A DNA stretch of 7,320 nt from CAYMJO01 sp964391305 (GTDB lineage: Bacteria; Patescibacteriota; CALEFQ01). Position numbers and translations under genes: made by a program. The DNA lies in contig CAYMJO010000046.1 in the NCBI GenBank assembly GCA_964391305.1, positions 1-7,320 on the forward strand. The letters run 5' to 3'. Under the pieces are notes generated by a model. That model did not search any database, was not told the origin of the DNA, and saw nothing but the letters and a program-made list of their open reading frames with translations. Positions 6,501 through 7,320 of this stretch are shown one piece after another (position 1 is the stretch's first letter; every line of letters starts with the position of its first letter).

Positions 6501-6528
6501 AGTATAGTTTTTTTGCATAAAAAAACAA
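6501..6528 (-). promoter_or_regulatory. Putative promoter of lepA (leaderless)
   Basis: Minus strand: -35 TTGTTT (6528-6523, 3/6), 16-nt spacer, -10 TATACT (6506-6501, 5/6), then TATAAT and the ATG at 6494. The 6-nt distance from -10 to ATG is the same as at the first DUF881 gene. A second perfect TATAAT abuts the ATG, but using it would start the RNA inside the gene. Confidence 0.45.
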
Positions 6529-6593
6529 GCCTCTCGGCAAAGAACGGATAGTAGCCTGCTCTCCAAATTTTTTAAAAAGGAGGTATATATAAA

Positions 6594-6636
6594 GACGCAG
6601 GTAATAACATTAGTTAGTACCTGCGTCCCTTTTTTT
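6594..6636 (+). terminator. Intrinsic (Rho-independent) terminator, plus strand
   Basis: A perfect 10-bp stem, GACGCAGGTA (6594-6603) with TACCTGCGTC (6618-6627), continues after an A-G mismatch as TAAC/GTTA (6605-6608/6613-6616) closed by an ATTA loop. It is followed by CC and seven T (6630-6636). The orientation is plus strand, yet no plus-strand gene precedes it. A perfect SD-like AAGGAGGT sits at 6576-6583 with no ATG before the hairpin. It probably insulates the divergent lepA promoter from the plus-strand unit, or ends a short untranslated transcript. Confidence 0.85.
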
Positions 6637-6664
6637 ATAAGAAACTATACGTTATTCCCACTAT

Positions 6665-6692
6665 TTGACAGACCTTCATAATATATTATAAA
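6665..6692 (+). promoter_or_regulatory. Near-consensus sigma70 promoter of the plus-strand operon
   Basis: Perfect -35 TTGACA (6665-6670), 16-nt spacer, -10 TATAAA (6687-6692, 5/6). Expected transcription start is about 6699, giving a roughly 64-nt leader before the short ORF at 6763 and about 197 nt before the secreted-protein gene at 6896. It lies just after the terminator, so the operon should be independent of upstream transcription. Confidence 0.7.
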
Positions 6693-6716
6693 CTTAAACC
6701 TACAAAGAAACAGCTC

Positions 6717-6824
6717 TTTGACAATTTAATAACAATTCATAACTTGAAGGAGAAAAATTGCTATGAACAAATCAGTCAGTGTGGCACTCATCTCAAATTG
6801 TCAAAAACTTTGCTTTTGACAATT
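6717..6824 (+). promoter_or_regulatory. Candidate leader RNA switch: three-part repeat with mutually exclusive stems
   Basis: Segment A TTTGACAATTT (6717-6727) is fully complementary to segment B AAATTGTCAAA (6795-6805). B is also complementary to segment C, as AATTGTCAAAA (6796-6806) with TTTTGACAATT (6814-6824), 11 bp and a 7-nt loop. B-C can be lengthened through a bulged A using CTCT/GGGG. A and C therefore compete for B. B lies in the last codons of the short ORF, and C covers its stop codon, so a ribosome there would mask both. No T-run follows, so termination is not the output; translation, RNA stability or a DNA-level operator are alternatives. Confidence 0.45.
6763..6819 (+). CDS. 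Putative 18-aa leader peptide
   Basis: The ORF reads MNKSVSVALISNCQKLCF and stops with TGA at 6817-6819. It has a strong SD, GAAGGAG (6746-6752), 10 nt before the ATG, and lies about 64 nt into the transcript expected from the promoter at 6665-6692. It is 76 nt upstream of the secreted-protein gene. Its last codons form one arm of an 11-bp hairpin whose other arm overlaps the stop codon, the arrangement expected of a regulatory uORF. The peptide shows no obvious run of one amino acid, apart from two Cys near the end (residues 13 and 17). It may instead be a small functional peptide. The SD is the chief support; family unknown. Confidence 0.5.
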   Translation: MNKSVSVALISNCQKLCF

Positions 6825-6895
6825 GGGGCATTGTTGAACAAAAAGTGAGTAGTGGATAAAAATTATTTGCTAGTCGGAATGACAAGGGAGGAACT

Positions 6896-7294
6896 ATGAA
6901 AATATTGAAATTATGGTTGGTTCCCATATTAATATTAACCCTTCCCTCATTTAGAGTTGAAGCCGGATCTATCTATGGTTGTGCACAGTCATATGTTGCT
7001 GGTAGCTTTCAGGATCCAATGAATGCACTCGGTTGTACCCCTAACACCTATGCTTCCACAAACACCACTAATTTTATCCGAGTGACCAATTTCGGAATTC
7101 CACGACAGCCGTACGAAATAACAATGATAGATATGGAAGTAAAAGTAAGTACAACCTCCAATACCACTTTCCACTTCTATGATTGGTACACTCCTGATTG
7201 TGTTCGTCAAGTACCAGTACAATGGACCGGGCCTGGAACTTACACTTTCAACAGAAATATGAATCTTAAGGTGTACCCCTTGTCAAGACAATAA
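6896..7294 (+). CDS. Secreted Cys-containing protein of unknown family
   Basis: 132 aa. The N-terminus is a clear Sec signal peptide: MKILK, hydrophobic core LWLVPILILTL (6-16), and a likely cleavage after VEA (residue 23). The mature part of about 109 residues is rich in Thr, Asn, Tyr and aromatic residues, with alternating beta-strand-like segments (TNFIRVTNFG, ITMIDMEVKVST, TTFHFYDWY, GTYTFNRNMNLKVYPL) and Cys at 29, 47 and 102. It looks like a small exported beta-sandwich protein. One disulfide is possible, leaving an unpaired Cys. There is no lipobox. The start is set by GGAGG at 6887-6891, 4 nt before the ATG. It follows the 18-aa ORF, and another SD follows its stop by 13 nt, so it is part of an operon running out of the window. 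I recognise no family. Confidence 0.8.
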   Translation: MKILKLWLVPILILTLPSFRVEAGSIYGCAQSYVAGSFQDPMNALGCTPNTYASTNTTNFIRVTNFGIPRQPYEITMIDMEVKVSTTSNTTFHFYDWYTPDCVRQVPVQWTGPGTYTFNRNMNLKVYPLSRQ

Positions 7295-7307
7295 TATCGG
7301 GTGAATT

Positions 7308-7320
7308 AGGAGGATTTTTA
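7308..7320 (+). promoter_or_regulatory. Shine-Dalgarno of the next operon gene, start at window edge
   Basis: A perfect AGGAGG (7308-7313) lies 13 nt after the stop of the secreted-protein gene. The last base of the window (A, 7320) sits 6 nt downstream of it, where the A of an ATG would be expected. This indicates a further co-transcribed gene just outside the window. Confidence 0.6.

Noticed and set aside
6524..6540. Minus-strand terminator (GCC-GAGA-GGC followed by TTG and seven T)
   Set aside because: The stem is only 3 bp, no minus-strand gene precedes it, and the T-run coincides with the lepA -35 region.
6495..6566. N-terminal extension of LepA to the Met at 6566 or 6518
   Set aside because: The added residues do not resemble LepA N-termini, and the Met at 6518 lies between the putative -35 and -10 boxes.
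6717..6745. TTGACA at 6718-6723 as a second -35
   Set aside because: The best -10 at proper spacing is TAACTT (3/6), and a start there would leave the SD at 6746 too close to the RNA end. The TTGACA at 6816 likewise has no -10.
6989..7222. 77-codon minus-strand ORF
   Set aside because: Antisense to the secreted-protein gene, which has a signal peptide and SD; this frame has neither.

Overview
The window is a 7.3-kb piece of a low-GC bacterial chromosome using the standard code (TGA is a stop in both DUF881 genes and, if real, in the leader ORF). The gene set is lean: a short FtsB/DivIC-like protein, a membrane-anchored parvulin, a PH-domain membrane protein, two DUF881 proteins and LepA. The tRNA genes do not encode CCA, as far as can be checked. 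This look, with AT-rich repeat-like intergenic DNA and few Shine-Dalgarno (SD) sites, suggests a Candidate Phyla Radiation / Patescibacteria (Parcubacteria-like) genome. That placement is an inference from style, not from a marker-gene tree.

Left and centre (1-6500) are almost entirely on the minus strand. In transcription order they hold lepA (elongation factor 4), two tandem DUF881 membrane proteins, a gap with a small plus-strand ORF, a bacterial PH (bPH2-like) membrane protein, an FtsB/DivIC-like division protein, a PpiC-type peptidyl-prolyl isomerase, tRNA-Gly(CCC) and a tRNA-Thr(CGU) cut by the window edge. Most are envelope, division or translation housekeeping genes. None of the minus-strand protein genes has a recognisable SD. 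Three (lepA, the first DUF881 gene, the PH-domain gene) have a good -10 box ending only 6-7 nt before the ATG, which predicts leaderless mRNAs.

The 2646-3056 gap holds back-to-back promoter-like sequences, a long imperfect inverted repeat and a 30-codon ORF for a single-pass membrane micropeptide.

The right end (6567-7320) is different in character and runs on the plus strand. It has a strong intrinsic terminator, a near-consensus sigma70 promoter, a short ORF with a good SD, three copies (two direct, one inverted) of an 11-nt sequence able to form mutually exclusive stems, a secreted Cys-containing 132-aa protein of unknown family, and an SD whose start codon would fall on the last base of the window. 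Every translation start here has a strong SD. This locus, apparently a regulated operon for secreted or accessory proteins continuing beyond the window, is the best candidate for something undescribed. The PpiC-type protein is the second: its parvulin domain appears circularly permuted.
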